From Bdellovibrio sp. UBA4095 (lineage in GTDB: Bacteria > Bdellovibrionota > Bdellovibrionia > Bdellovibrionales > Bdellovibrionaceae), in NCBI GenBank assembly GCA_002381805.1, contig DFXZ01000004.1:434001-498000 (forward strand): 64,000 nt of DNA. Reading direction: 5' to 3'. The notes under the pieces are model-generated. The model saw only the letters and a list, made by a program, of their open reading frames with translations, made no database searches and was not told the origin of the DNA. Position numbers and translations under genes: made by a program. Every line of letters begins with the position of its first letter. Within the stretch, counting starts at the first letter, position 1. Shown here one piece after another: positions 25,522 through 33,891 of the stretch.

Positions 25522-25887
25522 CTATTTCACGCGAGTTTTAATTTTATAAGTGCCTTTGGAATGACAGGTCGATTCCATCGCAACAGTCGAGCAATTCATC
25601 TTTCCACAACTAAGAGCCAAGACTTGGTTCTCTTTGTTCAGCTCTTTCGTTTCTTTCTTAAATTCCGCACAAGCTGTTTTCCAATTAGCACGAGCTTCTT
25701 TCAAAAGTGGAGCCGCCTCGCCTTCGATATCGTCTTCGCCAGCGATAACTTCAAACTCGCGATCTGATTTCTTACCTTTTTTAATTTCGATGGTCGTATC
25801 ACCCTCAGCAGAAATATCTTTAACCCCAACAGATTGAGCAAAAGCCAAAAAAGGAACTAGCACTAAAACCAAAGCCAATGTTTTCAT
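25522..25887 (-). CDS. Small secreted protein, function unknown
   Basis: From the ATG at 25887 (TTGGAG upstream) the protein has 121 residues and a clear signal peptide (MKTLALVLVLVPFLAFAQ). The mature part is highly charged (EGDTTIEIKKGKKSDREFEV) and contains a helical stretch (ANWKTACAEFKKETKELNKE) and four Cys, which suggests a disulfide-stabilised periplasmic protein. An ATG 33 bases further upstream is less likely. The upstream DNA on this strand is G/T-rich. Confidence 0.8.
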   Translation of the reverse strand: MKTLALVLVLVPFLAFAQSVGVKDISAEGDTTIEIKKGKKSDREFEVIAGEDDIEGEAAPLLKEARANWKTACAEFKKETKELNKENQVLALSCGKMNCSTVAMESTCHSKGTYKIKTRVK

Positions 25888-25902
25888 AAAAAACTCCAAT
25901 TC

Positions 25903-26193
25903 ATGAATTCGAAAACTCATGCTACCACCGCCAAAGATCTCATCAACAAGTTAACGCAAGCACCCATAAACATTCCGGCCCCCGTAGACAATGCAAGACC
26001 CACAGACCATCCAAGCCCCCAACACAAAGAAGACAATTTTCAGAAGCCACAAACCCTTCCCCAAAACACTACCCAAAAACCCCAAAAAAAAGACCCTACC
26101 CCCCGAAAAACCCACGAACCTCAAACTACCACGAGCCCCGTTAAACCCACCTCCCGCCTCCCCTCATCCACCAAGACCACGGCAATTAACTAA
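25903..26193 (+). other. G-poor, C/A-rich tract with a low-complexity open frame
   Basis: About 290 bases show very few G on the plus strand. The frame through it gives a Pro/Thr/Lys/Gln-rich 96-residue product (KPQTLPQNTTQKPQKKDPTP and similar) that ends inside the left arm of the large inverted repeat. It begins upstream of, and overlaps, the secreted-protein gene start on the other strand. The product may not be translated. The minus strand fits a G-quadruplex pattern at 26136-26163 (runs of four, three, three and four G with loops of 4, 4 and 6). Confidence 0.55.
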
Positions 26194-26331
26194 TTTCGTT
26201 AGAGTTTTTTAACACAGCAAAGGGGCTCCGCGGGGCCGTGACGGCCCTCTCCGCCAAAGGCGGAGAAGCGGCAAGGCCAGGAAGGCCGGCCCCGTGCTGT
26301 GTTAAAAAACTCTAACGAAATTAGTTAATTG
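26183..26331. repeat. 149-bp element with perfect 37-bp terminal inverted repeats
   Basis: The left arm (26183-26219) and right arm (26295-26331) are perfectly complementary over 37 bases, starting CAATTAACTAATTTCG. The 75-base interior is GC-rich and folds further: GGGGC/GCCCC (26222-26226 with 26289-26293), GGGCCG/CGGCCC (26233-26247) and CTCCGCC/GGCGGAG (26249-26265). It lies 49 bases before the SRP RNA gene. No target duplication is evident. It could be a palindromic repeat element of the genome, a non-autonomous mobile element, or the template of a structured RNA. Confidence 0.85.
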
Positions 26332-26379
26332 AAGCGATGAGTTATCGAATGAAATCAGGCCCCCAGTGGGTTAAACCTG

Positions 26380-26488
26380 CGAGTGGCCGGGTCCCATACA
26401 ATAGCGTCCTGGACGAATCCCGCTAGATCCGGAAGGAAGCAACGGCACTCTGGGGCCTATGTGATATGGGGTGCTCGGCCACTTTTTT
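26380..26488 (+). ncRNA. ffs: Signal recognition particle RNA (4.5S type)
   Basis: The segment contains the conserved SRP domain IV apical part GATCCGGAAGGAAGCAAC. It is closed by a terminal stem GTGGCCG/CGGCCAC (26383-26389 with 26476-26482) and followed by TTTTTT. At about 105 nt it is the short bacterial form without an Alu domain. It pairs with Ffh to deliver membrane proteins. The position directly before dnaX is common in bacteria. Confidence 0.93.
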
Positions 26489-26523
26489 GTGCTTAAAAAG
26501 CGCAACAAGTTCAAGGGGTTGTT

Positions 26524-28320
26524 TTGTCTTATCAAGTGATCGCGCGAAAATGGCGTCCACAATCTTTCACTGACGTCGTCGGGCAAAATCATATTACCCA
26601 AACTCTTTCAAATGCTCTTAAAAATGGCCGGCTTCCTCATGCTCTTCTTTTTACCGGCCCCCGTGGAACAGGAAAAACTTCTTCCGCGCGTATTCTTGCG
26701 AAAGCCTTGCGCTGCCCCAACGCTGAAAATTTTGTTCCTTGTAACAACTGTGATTCTTGCAACGAAATCTCTGCAGGTTCCAGTGTTGATGTTATGGAAA
26801 TCGATGGAGCCTCTAATAACGGTGTCGATGCAATTCGTGAATTGCGCGAAACTGTGGCGTTCATGCCTTCCAGTGGCAAGTACAAGATTTATATCATCGA
26901 TGAAGTTCACATGCTTTCGACGAGTGCTTTCAATGCACTCTTAAAAACTCTCGAAGAACCACCGTCCCATGTGATCTTTATTATGGCGACGACAGAGGTT
27001 CACAAGATTCCTCAGACGATTCTCTCTCGTTGTCAGCGTTTTGATTTCCGCCGCATTCCTACTCGGCAGATTACTGATCGCTTGGCTTTGATTTGCCAGC
27101 AAGAAGGTGTTACCGCCGAGGAAGAAGCTCTTTGGGTGATTGCCCGCCAAGGTGATGGGTCTATGCGCGACTCGCAAAGTTTGCTGGATCAGGTGATCAC
27201 CTTCGCCAACGGACCCCTGACACGCGAAGCCGTTGTTGGCATCCTTGGTCTGACGGACCGTTCACTTTTATTTGAAACTCTAGAAGGTTTAATCGCTCGC
27301 GATTCCAAGGCGATCATCAAAGTAATCGAAAAAATTGCTTCTGCAGGTTTTGAGCCTCATCTTTTTTCACAAGACTTGCTCGAGATGATCCGCAACCTTC
27401 TCCTTATGAAAGTTTCGGAAGCACAAGCTGCCGATATCCTGGATCTGCCTGATTCTGAACTCAGCTTGTTAGCTGAAATGTCGCAGCGTTTGCCCGAAGA
27501 AGACATTCACATGTTATTCGACATGGCACTTAAAGGCGGCAACGATATTCCCCGCGCACAAGATCCTCGCATAGTTCTTGAGGTGCTTTTGCTACGTATG
27601 GCATCGGCGCCTAAGCTTGTCGACCTGAAGACTCTTTTAAGCCAAGGTGGCCTTCCCTCTCACAGCGCAGGTGGGGCCAGGCAAAGCTATACGCCGCCAG
27701 TAGTTCCCAAAGCACCTGGACACGATCGATTAAAAGAAGCACAAAAGGTTCCAGAAGTTCCACAAGGGCTCGAGGCATTAAAATCTGCGGTCGTTGAAAC
27801 AAAGCCTCACAAGGCGAAAGCTCCGACTGTTGCGACCGAACCTGCAGCACCTGTCATCGAAAAACCCAAAATTGCAACTGGCGCCACCGTTCAAGAAAGA
27901 TGGGTTCATTTTGTTGAGCTTCTTCGTCAGGACGATGCGCTTTTCGCCGCAAAAATCGAAAATCTGCTTTTCGTAAAAGAAGAAGGAAAGCTGCTTAGCT
28001 TCGCAGTTCCGGCCAAGCTTGCATTCTTGAAAGATCAGATGGCCGATTCCCAGGTGCGCAAAAAGTTGCAAGGATTTATTGATTCGTACTGGGGCGCTAG
28101 GTATTCTTTCGAAGTATTGATGAGTCGCGATCAAGTCGGAGAATCCGCCCACGCCTTGCAACAGAAAAAAGTGCAAATGGCAGAGGAAGAGCTTCGCACA
28201 AAGATAGCTGACAACCCTATGGTGAAAGCCGCCCAAGAAATTTTCAATGGGCAGATTAAATCCATAGTTGAATTAAAGAAGAATAATCATCCACAAAGCA
28301 CGAATCGCAAAGATTCGTAG
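26524..28320 (+). CDS. dnaX: DNA polymerase III subunits gamma/tau
   Basis: The 598-residue protein has the clamp-loader ATPase features: SYQVIARKWRPQSFTDVVGQ, Walker A GPRGTGKTSSA (about 44-54), the Cys zinc-binding cluster CPNAENFVPCNNCDSC, the DEVHML Walker B and the sensor SRCQRFDFRR. The C-terminal 230 residues form the tau-like tail. It loads the beta clamp at the fork. The start is TTG at 26524, supported by AAGGGG 6 bases upstream and by the family N-terminal sequence. ybaB follows 20 bases later. Confidence 0.96.
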   Translation: MSYQVIARKWRPQSFTDVVGQNHITQTLSNALKNGRLPHALLFTGPRGTGKTSSARILAKALRCPNAENFVPCNNCDSCNEISAGSSVDVMEIDGASNNGVDAIRELRETVAFMPSSGKYKIYIIDEVHMLSTSAFNALLKTLEEPPSHVIFIMATTEVHKIPQTILSRCQRFDFRRIPTRQITDRLALICQQEGVTAEEEALWVIARQGDGSMRDSQSLLDQVITFANGPLTREAVVGILGLTDRSLLFETLEGLIARDSKAIIKVIEKIASAGFEPHLFSQDLLEMIRNLLLMKVSEAQAADILDLPDSELSLLAEMSQRLPEEDIHMLFDMALKGGNDIPRAQDPRIVLEVLLLRMASAPKLVDLKTLLSQGGLPSHSAGGARQSYTPPVVPKAPGHDRLKEAQKVPEVPQGLEALKSAVVETKPHKAKAPTVATEPAAPVIEKPKIATGATVQERWVHFVELLRQDDALFAAKIENLLFVKEEGKLLSFAVPAKLAFLKDQMADSQVRKKLQGFIDSYWGARYSFEVLMSRDQVGESAHALQQKKVQMAEEELRTKIADNPMVKAAQEIFNGQIKSIVELKKNNHPQSTNRKDS

Positions 28321-28340
28321 ACTTAGATAAAGGGGTTTTT

Positions 28341-28664
28341 ATGAAGGGTATGCCGGGCGGAATGGCTCAATTGATGAAGCAAGCCAATCAAATGCAATCA
28401 CGCATGAAGAAAGCTCAAGAAGAACTTGCAAAAAGAGAGTTCGAAGCAACTTCTGGTGGCGGCGCTGTGAAAGTCACAGTCAACGGAGACCACTTGATCA
28501 CAGCTTTAACAATTGATCCTGAAGTGATGAAAGCTGGCGACGTTGAAATGCTTCAAGACATGATCCTTTCAGCGACGAACGAAGCTGTTAAAACAGCGCG
28601 TGATACAACTGCCAAGGAAATGGAAAAGATCACTGGCGGCATGAACATTCCTGGAATGTTCTAA
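28341..28664 (+). CDS. ybaB: YbaB/EbfC nucleoid-associated protein
   Basis: The 107-residue protein has the family pattern: a Met/Gly-rich start, QANQMQSRMKKAQEELAKREFEATSGGGAVKVTVNGD, then a C-terminal helix ending GGMNIPGMF. It forms a tweezer-like dimer that binds DNA. The dnaX-ybaB-recR order is widely conserved; here a chemoreceptor gene is inserted between ybaB and recR. Terminator at 28696-28728. Confidence 0.96.
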   Translation: MKGMPGGMAQLMKQANQMQSRMKKAQEELAKREFEATSGGGAVKVTVNGDHLITALTIDPEVMKAGDVEMLQDMILSATNEAVKTARDTTAKEMEKITGGMNIPGMF

Positions 28665-28695
28665 TTTATTTCGCTTTTAAAAATTTAAGATTACT

Positions 28696-28728
28696 AAGGG
28701 GTCTCGCATTGAGGCCCCTTCTTTTTTT
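28696..28728 (+). terminator. Terminator after ybaB
   Basis: The stem AAGGGGTCTC/GAGGCCCCTT has a 5-base loop (GCATT) and is followed by CTTTTTTT. It closes the dnaX-ybaB transcript before the chemoreceptor gene. Confidence 0.9.
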
Positions 28729-28860
28729 ACTTAGTAGTACTCATAAAATAAAAGCTGTTTTTCTCAAAACGGCATATGAAAATCGAACGCCCTCCCTTTA
28801 GCTCTCAACCCCGACGCCGATAAAGCACCATCCAAATTCAAACTTCAAAAAGGATCGTTC

Positions 28861-30495
28861 ATGTTTTCAAAAATGAGTTTGCAATTTAAAATGCAATTGG
28901 CGTTTGCTGGTACCACTGCACTTTTACTCGTCGTTGGCGGCCTGGGTTGGTACTCCAACATAAAGGTAGTCAAATTCTATTCTTCTTTGTCTGATATAAA
29001 TATTCCTAACCTTCAAAGCATAAATAAAATGCAACAGAGTGCCCAGAATCACTCAAGAAATATCATGCGACTTGCCATAGCCAAAGACGCCCTAGATGTT
29101 CAGAGACTAAAAGATGCGAGCGCAAAAGACCATGACAACTATGCGAATATTACTAAAGAGTATATGGCCATCCCCTTTCTACCGGGAGAAGACGAGCTCT
29201 TTAAGGCCACGCAAGAAAAGTGGCTGGAGTATTTAAAAGTAGCTGATTTAATCTACGAAAAAGCACTTAAAGGAAATCCCGCCGGAGCGCTAACGGAAGC
29301 TTATCCGCAACTTGCCCCGGTCTATTTTGCTCTTGCGAAAACTTTAGCCGATGTCACCGAATTTCATGAAAAAAATGCGAAACACTCGGCCGAACTTGCA
29401 CAGTCTACGGCAAAAAATGCAGAGACATTTTTGATAATCTGTATGGTGGCGGGCTCTATCTTTTCGACGCTGATGGGATTTTTCATTGCCCGCTTCATAG
29501 GAAATAGACTGACCAGTATTAGTCAAAAAATTTCTGGGGCTGCCGAACAAACATCTTCTGCAGGCACTCAGTTAACAGCTGCCAGCCAACAACTTTCAGC
29601 GGGCTCAACCGAAGCTGCCGCTTCATTAGAAGAAACTGTGGCCTCGATAGAAGAAATGACCAGCATGGTAAAATTAAATGCAGATCATGCGCGCCAAGCA
29701 AACACCCTGTCGCAAAAATCTCGCGAATCTGCAGAGCATGGAGAAAATGAAATCGGCAAGCTGATTCACGCCATGGAAGAGGTCGCCAACGGCTCCAAAA
29801 AAATAAAAGAGATCATCAACGTCATTGATGACATTGCCTTTCAAACCAATCTTTTAGCTTTAAACGCCGCCGTCGAAGCCGCAAGAGCTGGCGAGCAAGG
29901 AAAAGGGTTCGCCGTCGTTGCGGAAGCCGTCCGAACCTTAGCGCAAAGAAGTTCCGAAGCCGCCAAAGACATCGCCACCCTCATTCAAGAGAACGTCACA
30001 AAAAGTGAAAGTGGCGCCTCCATCGCTAGCGGAAGTGGAATCGTTTTAAAAGAGATTGTGACTTCGGTTAAAAAGGTTGCTGATCTGAACAATGAAATTT
30101 CAGTGGCCAGCCAGGAGCAATCGACGGGTCTTGAACAGATATCTAAAGCTATGAACCAATTAGATCAGGCCACTCAAGGCAATGCTGCCGCCTCAGAGGA
30201 AGTCGCCGCCTCTTCAGAAGAAATGTCTTCACAAGCTGAGGCTTTATCAGGAATGGTCATTGAATTGCGACAAATGGTCTACGGAAGTGGCCAGTCCACA
30301 ACAGCCCACTCGGCACAACCCTTCCCTGAAACGGCTCGATCGCCAAAGCCTAGCTCCAAAAAACCAAGCAAGGCGGCTCCTCCCGCTCGGGTTGCACCTA
30401 TCAAGTCGTCGAAAAAGACCACAGAAGCCGAGTTCGTCCTTCCTTTGGATGACGAAGACGAGGATTCAAAGATTGGCACCGTCGCTGGCTTCTAA
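28861..30495 (+). CDS. Methyl-accepting chemotaxis protein
   Basis: The 544-residue receptor has an N-terminal membrane helix (about 12-30) and a four-helix periplasmic sensor (about 35-185, with a 4HB-MCP-like NHSRNIMRLAIAKD). A second helix (about 190-210) is followed by the cytoplasmic signalling domain with the conserved hairpin tip IAFQTNLLALNAAVEAARAG. The tail after the domain is Pro/Lys-rich and ends in acidic residues, without a CheR-docking pentapeptide. A clear HAMP is not obvious. It lies between ybaB and recR. Confidence 0.93.
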   Translation: MFSKMSLQFKMQLAFAGTTALLLVVGGLGWYSNIKVVKFYSSLSDINIPNLQSINKMQQSAQNHSRNIMRLAIAKDALDVQRLKDASAKDHDNYANITKEYMAIPFLPGEDELFKATQEKWLEYLKVADLIYEKALKGNPAGALTEAYPQLAPVYFALAKTLADVTEFHEKNAKHSAELAQSTAKNAETFLIICMVAGSIFSTLMGFFIARFIGNRLTSISQKISGAAEQTSSAGTQLTAASQQLSAGSTEAAASLEETVASIEEMTSMVKLNADHARQANTLSQKSRESAEHGENEIGKLIHAMEEVANGSKKIKEIINVIDDIAFQTNLLALNAAVEAARAGEQGKGFAVVAEAVRTLAQRSSEAAKDIATLIQENVTKSESGASIASGSGIVLKEIVTSVKKVADLNNEISVASQEQSTGLEQISKAMNQLDQATQGNAAASEEVAASSEEMSSQAEALSGMVIELRQMVYGSGQSTTAHSAQPFPETARSPKPSSKKPSKAAPPARVAPIKSSKKTTEAEFVLPLDDEDEDSKIGTVAGF

Positions 30496-30554
30496 AAAAT
30501 GACACCCAATGTCCAAGGGCTCTTGTGGTGGTAGCGCGGTAAAAGTTGGGGTAA

Positions 30555-31178
30555 ATGATAGCTATGCTACACATTGGCGCCCTTGAAAAATTAGTTCATG
30601 AACTGAGCCGCTTGCCGGGCATTGGTCCGAAAACAGCTCAGCGTTTGGCTTATTTTATTTTGAAATCTCAGACAGAGTATCCCGAGCGCCTCAGCGAAGC
30701 TCTTTTGCAAGTCAGAGCCGAGGTGCACGACTGCCCTCGCTGCTTTAATTACACCGATTCCGAGCTCTGCCGCTATTGTGAAGACTCTCATCGTTCTGAT
30801 GAATCTATTTGTGTCGTCGAAGAGCCCGCTGACATTATGAGAATTGAATCTTCAGGAGCTTTCCGCGGACGTTATCATGTCTTGCATGGAACGATTTCTC
30901 CCCTTGAAGGCATTGGCCCCAAGGAATTGAAAATTCAAGAGCTCCTCGAGCGTGTTGATGAGGGTCTGCAGGGAAATGGACCCCTTATAAAAGAAATTAT
31001 TCTCGCTCTTGATGCCGATCTCGAGGGTGATACCACGATTTTGTATCTCGCCAAGCAGCTTCAGGGGAAGGGATTGAAACTTTCTCGCATTGCCCATGGA
31101 GTTCCTATTGGCAGCGACATCGATTTCATAGATGATAGAACTATGGGTCGTGCCCTGCAAAACAGAGTGGAGCTTTAA
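30555..31178 (+). CDS. recR: Recombination protein RecR
   Basis: The 207-residue protein has the RecR layout: a helix-hairpin-helix LSRLPGIGPKTAQRLAYF, the Cys4 zinc finger CPRCFNYTDSELCRYC, and a Toprim domain (SICVVEEPADIM, later ALDADLEGDTT). It works with RecF and RecO in gap repair. The ATG at 30555 has GGGG very close (3 bases); the ATG at 30564 has the same GGGG 12 bases away, so the start is uncertain by three codons. Its TAA stop overlaps the mglA start (TAATG). Confidence 0.96.
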   Translation: MIAMLHIGALEKLVHELSRLPGIGPKTAQRLAYFILKSQTEYPERLSEALLQVRAEVHDCPRCFNYTDSELCRYCEDSHRSDESICVVEEPADIMRIESSGAFRGRYHVLHGTISPLEGIGPKELKIQELLERVDEGLQGNGPLIKEIILALDADLEGDTTILYLAKQLQGKGLKLSRIAHGVPIGSDIDFIDDRTMGRALQNRVEL

Positions 31179-31771
31179 TGTCTTTTATTAATTACAATGC
31201 CAAAGAAATTCACTGCAAAGTTGTCTATTACGGCCCCTCGTTGGGCGGTAAAACAACGAATATTCAGTGGGTTTATCAAAAGACCGCTGAGGACCAAAAG
31301 TCCAAGCTGGTGGCATTGAATACTGACATTGAGCGTACTCTGTTCTTTGATTTTCTGCCCCTGAATGTCGGTGACATCCGTGGTTTTAAAACAAGATTTC
31401 ATCTGTACACTGTTCCCGGCCAAGTTGTTTACGATGCTTCTCGCAAATTGATCCTAAAGGGACTTGATGGCGTGATCTTCGTGGCGGATTCACAGGTCGA
31501 GCGTATGGACGAAAATTTGGAGTCTTTGCGCAATCTGCAAATCAATCTTGAGCAGCAAGGTTATGACATTCGCGAGATTCCTCTGATCATGCAATACAAC
31601 AAGCGAGACCTTCCAAACGTGGCGTCGCTTGCAGAACTGAGAAGCGCTCTGAATCCATACAATGCGCCTGAAATCGAAGGCTGTGCCTCTGAAGGTCGCG
31701 GTGTTTTCGAATCCCTCAAGACCGTTTCAAAGTCTATTATCAACGTCCTTAAGGGCGGAACCACTCTTTAA
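31178..31771 (+). CDS. mglA: MglA-type Ras-like small GTPase
   Basis: The 197-residue protein has the MglA pattern: P-loop VVYYGPSLGGKTTN (about 15-28), FLPLNVGDIRG, the DxxG-equivalent TVPGQVVYDASRK typical of MglA, and NKRD for guanine recognition. In Myxococcus MglA sets polarity for gliding; in Bdellovibrio bacteriovorus the homologue (Bd3734) affects prey invasion (established knowledge). No mglB gene is adjacent. The start codon overlaps recR stop by one base, so the two are translated together. Confidence 0.95.
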   Translation: MSFINYNAKEIHCKVVYYGPSLGGKTTNIQWVYQKTAEDQKSKLVALNTDIERTLFFDFLPLNVGDIRGFKTRFHLYTVPGQVVYDASRKLILKGLDGVIFVADSQVERMDENLESLRNLQINLEQQGYDIREIPLIMQYNKRDLPNVASLAELRSALNPYNAPEIEGCASEGRGVFESLKTVSKSIINVLKGGTTL

Positions 31772-31920
31772 TAAAAACACCTCAGAAATTGTCGTTTCTG
31801 CTCTTGCGGGCCAAAGTCCCGCGGGATCATTGATCCGTCCGATCAGGGTTGCTTTTTGAGGGGCTCGTGTTATATCCCCGAGAGTAATCTTTGATGCCTT
31901 TAAGGGCCGAGGTCGCTTTT
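31772..31920 (+). promoter_or_regulatory. mglA-nadA gap with three consecutive small hairpins
   Basis: The gap contains CAGAAA/TTTCTG (31783-31800), GCGGG/CCCGC (31806-31822) and GGATCA/TGATCC (31824-31836), followed by a short T-run (31853-31857). They could form a weak terminator plus a structured leader of nadA. No known NAD riboswitch consensus was recognised by eye. Confidence 0.4.
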
Positions 31921-32886
31921 ATGTCTTATGATATTGCTGCTGATATTGCTCGTCTAAAAAAAGAAAAAGATGCGGTTATTCTTGCTCATTACTATGAGGA
32001 CGGCGATATCCAAGACGTTGCCGATTTCGTCGGCGACTCGTTTTTTCTAGCCAAGCAAGGACAGAAGGTTCAGCAAAAAGTCATCTTGCTGGCTGGTGTT
32101 GTGTTCATGGCCGAAAGCGTGAAGATTTTAAATCCTGAAAAAACTGTTTTGGTCCCTGATCTTGAAGCCAGCTGCTCGTTGGTAAAAGGCGCTCCTTACG
32201 CTGACTATTTAGCTTGGCGCCAGCAGTATCCTGATGCTCTTGCGGTGACTTACATTAACTCTAGCGCTGAAGTAAAAGCCATCTCTGACGTCATCATCAC
32301 CTCTTCCAATGCTGCGCAAATTATCGAATCCATTCCTCGTGATCGCAGAATTCTTTTCGGACCCGATCAACATTTGGGACGATGGTTATCAAAACAGCTA
32401 AACCGAGAGTTCATCTATTGGCCAGGTTCTTGCGAAGTTCATATGCTCTTCAATGCAAAGAAACTGCACAGCCTGATGTTCGATCACCCTGATGCGGTGG
32501 TTATCGCTCATCCTGAATGTGACGAATCTGTCCTGCAACATGCACAAGTGATTGGTTCGACTTCGCGTTTGCTTCAAGAAGTCGAAAAGAACCCCGCCAA
32601 AAAATTTATCGTCGCCACTGAAACCGGCATCTTCCATCAAATGAAAAAACTACGCCCAGATGCAGAGCTGATCCAAGCTCCAGTTCTGGATGCTGGTTGT
32701 TCTTGCAACAACTGCCCTTACATGAAGATGAATACGATGGAAAAAATCAAACGCGCGTTGGAAACTCTGCAACCGCAAGTGCAGATGAACGACGCCTTGC
32801 GGGTTAAAGCCCAAGTTTCTTTGGATCGCATGATGGATATTACTTCAGGCAAATCCGTGCAATGGCCTGCGGAATTTCACGTCTAA
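31921..32886 (+). CDS. nadA: Quinolinate synthase
   Basis: The protein begins at the ATG at 31921 (GAGG 10 bases upstream; an ATG 30 bases earlier is less likely) and has 321 residues. Family motifs are VILAHYYEDGDIQDVADFVGDS, EASCSLV, GPDQHLGRW, GSCEVHMLF, HPECDESV and DAGCSCNNCPYMKMNTM. The last Cys cluster plus the earlier Cys hold the 4Fe-4S cluster. It condenses iminoaspartate with dihydroxyacetone phosphate in NAD synthesis. No nadB or nadC is adjacent. Confidence 0.97.
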   Translation: MSYDIAADIARLKKEKDAVILAHYYEDGDIQDVADFVGDSFFLAKQGQKVQQKVILLAGVVFMAESVKILNPEKTVLVPDLEASCSLVKGAPYADYLAWRQQYPDALAVTYINSSAEVKAISDVIITSSNAAQIIESIPRDRRILFGPDQHLGRWLSKQLNREFIYWPGSCEVHMLFNAKKLHSLMFDHPDAVVIAHPECDESVLQHAQVIGSTSRLLQEVEKNPAKKFIVATETGIFHQMKKLRPDAELIQAPVLDAGCSCNNCPYMKMNTMEKIKRALETLQPQVQMNDALRVKAQVSLDRMMDITSGKSVQWPAEFHV

Positions 32887-32901
32887 GGCAAAAGGACTCC
32901 T

Positions 32902-33432
32902 ATGTTATCTCTGACAGCATTAGAGTCCTTTAGAAGACATCTTAAAGTCAGCGATTTGAATCTTCAGATTTCAGAAGATTGGGGAAGCAACAACCCACAG
33001 CACCGCGAACTTATTCATCAGCACCGTGCCACCCTTCTTGAAAAGACACCGGACCTGAACTCTTCAATTTCCCACACACACGACCTTGGAATTGTAGCGC
33101 TTTGTTCCGCACCCATCGGTGTTGATATCGAGAAAACATCGCGAGTTCACAGCGACGTCGTTCGCAGAATCGCATCTGCTGAAGAAATGCAGCAGGCTCC
33201 TTCACCCGCCGCGCTCTGGTGCGCGAAAGAAGCGAGCTTCAAAGCTCTGCGCGATTTCGCACAACCCTCGGTCGTTTCGGCGATTTCTATAGGGAATTGG
33301 ACAAAAATTGATTCTCACACTGAGACATTCGCACTTTTAAATTTTCATAACTTTTCCGCACCCTTAGCTGGGCATGGCCTTGTCTTTCAGCTCACAAATC
33401 ACACGCTCGGCTTTTTTATTTTTTCCGCTTAA
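32902..33432 (+). CDS. 4'-phosphopantetheinyl transferase superfamily protein
   Basis: The 176-residue protein has the core motifs of PPTases: IGVDIEKTSR (metal-binding Asp/Glu) and ALWCAKEASFKAL (WxxKEAxxK). It transfers phosphopantetheine from CoA to a carrier protein. The short length resembles AcpS-like or half-Sfp forms; no acyl carrier or PKS gene is adjacent. It begins 16 bases after nadA behind AAAGGACTCC, so it is probably co-transcribed. Confidence 0.87.
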   Translation: MLSLTALESFRRHLKVSDLNLQISEDWGSNNPQHRELIHQHRATLLEKTPDLNSSISHTHDLGIVALCSAPIGVDIEKTSRVHSDVVRRIASAEEMQQAPSPAALWCAKEASFKALRDFAQPSVVSAISIGNWTKIDSHTETFALLNFHNFSAPLAGHGLVFQLTNHTLGFFIFSA

Positions 33433-33498
33433 CTTTGGTCCGGTCCTGCCGAAGAGTTTAATGACACCTGTTATTAGTTCTTCTTAAGGTAGGTACAA

Positions 33499-33891
33499 AT
33501 GGGAACTCCAAAATTAAACCGACGAGTGGCTCCACGGAAAGAGGTCTCTCCCATACATATTTCGTATATCACTTCTTTAGATGATTTTGCGAAGATCGCA
33601 AAGAATTGCGAAATTGTTGAAGCCTCTTCTACTGGATTACTTCTTCTTGTTCAGCGAGAGGACCTTATTCCAGCTGCGCTTCGTAAGAATTTGAATTTAG
33701 ATGTGCTTATTGGCGACCGCGTCTTTATGCATCTTGAAGAGATGAATCTTGAAGTCTCTGGCGTTATTACGCGCACTCAGCTGTTGGGCAAAAAAGGCTT
33801 CCACGTAGCTATAGATTACAGCGAAGAGGCTCCAGAATACTGGAGAGAATGCCTTATGGACCTTCTCCCTGCTCCTGGCGAAATCGATTAA
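33499..33891 (+). CDS. PilZ-like domain protein
   Basis: The 130-residue protein starts with NRRVAPRKEV, which contains the RxxxR c-di-GMP-binding pattern. About 40 residues later EASSTGLLLLV resembles the (D/N)xSxxG box, with the first residue replaced by Ala-Ser. Later strands (LEVSGVITRTQLLGKKGFHVAIDY) fit the PilZ barrel. It may bind c-di-GMP or be a degenerate PilZ. The gene ends 4 bases inside the convergent unknown gene. Confidence 0.72.
   Translation: MGTPKLNRRVAPRKEVSPIHISYITSLDDFAKIAKNCEIVEASSTGLLLLVQREDLIPAALRKNLNLDVLIGDRVFMHLEEMNLEVSGVITRTQLLGKKGFHVAIDYSEEAPEYWRECLMDLLPAPGEID

Noticed and set aside
25903..26193. 96-codon frame as a real gene
   Set aside because: The product is low-complexity Pro/Thr/Lys/Gln, caused by the G-poor tract, and its stop lies inside the inverted repeat; I list it only as sequence tract.
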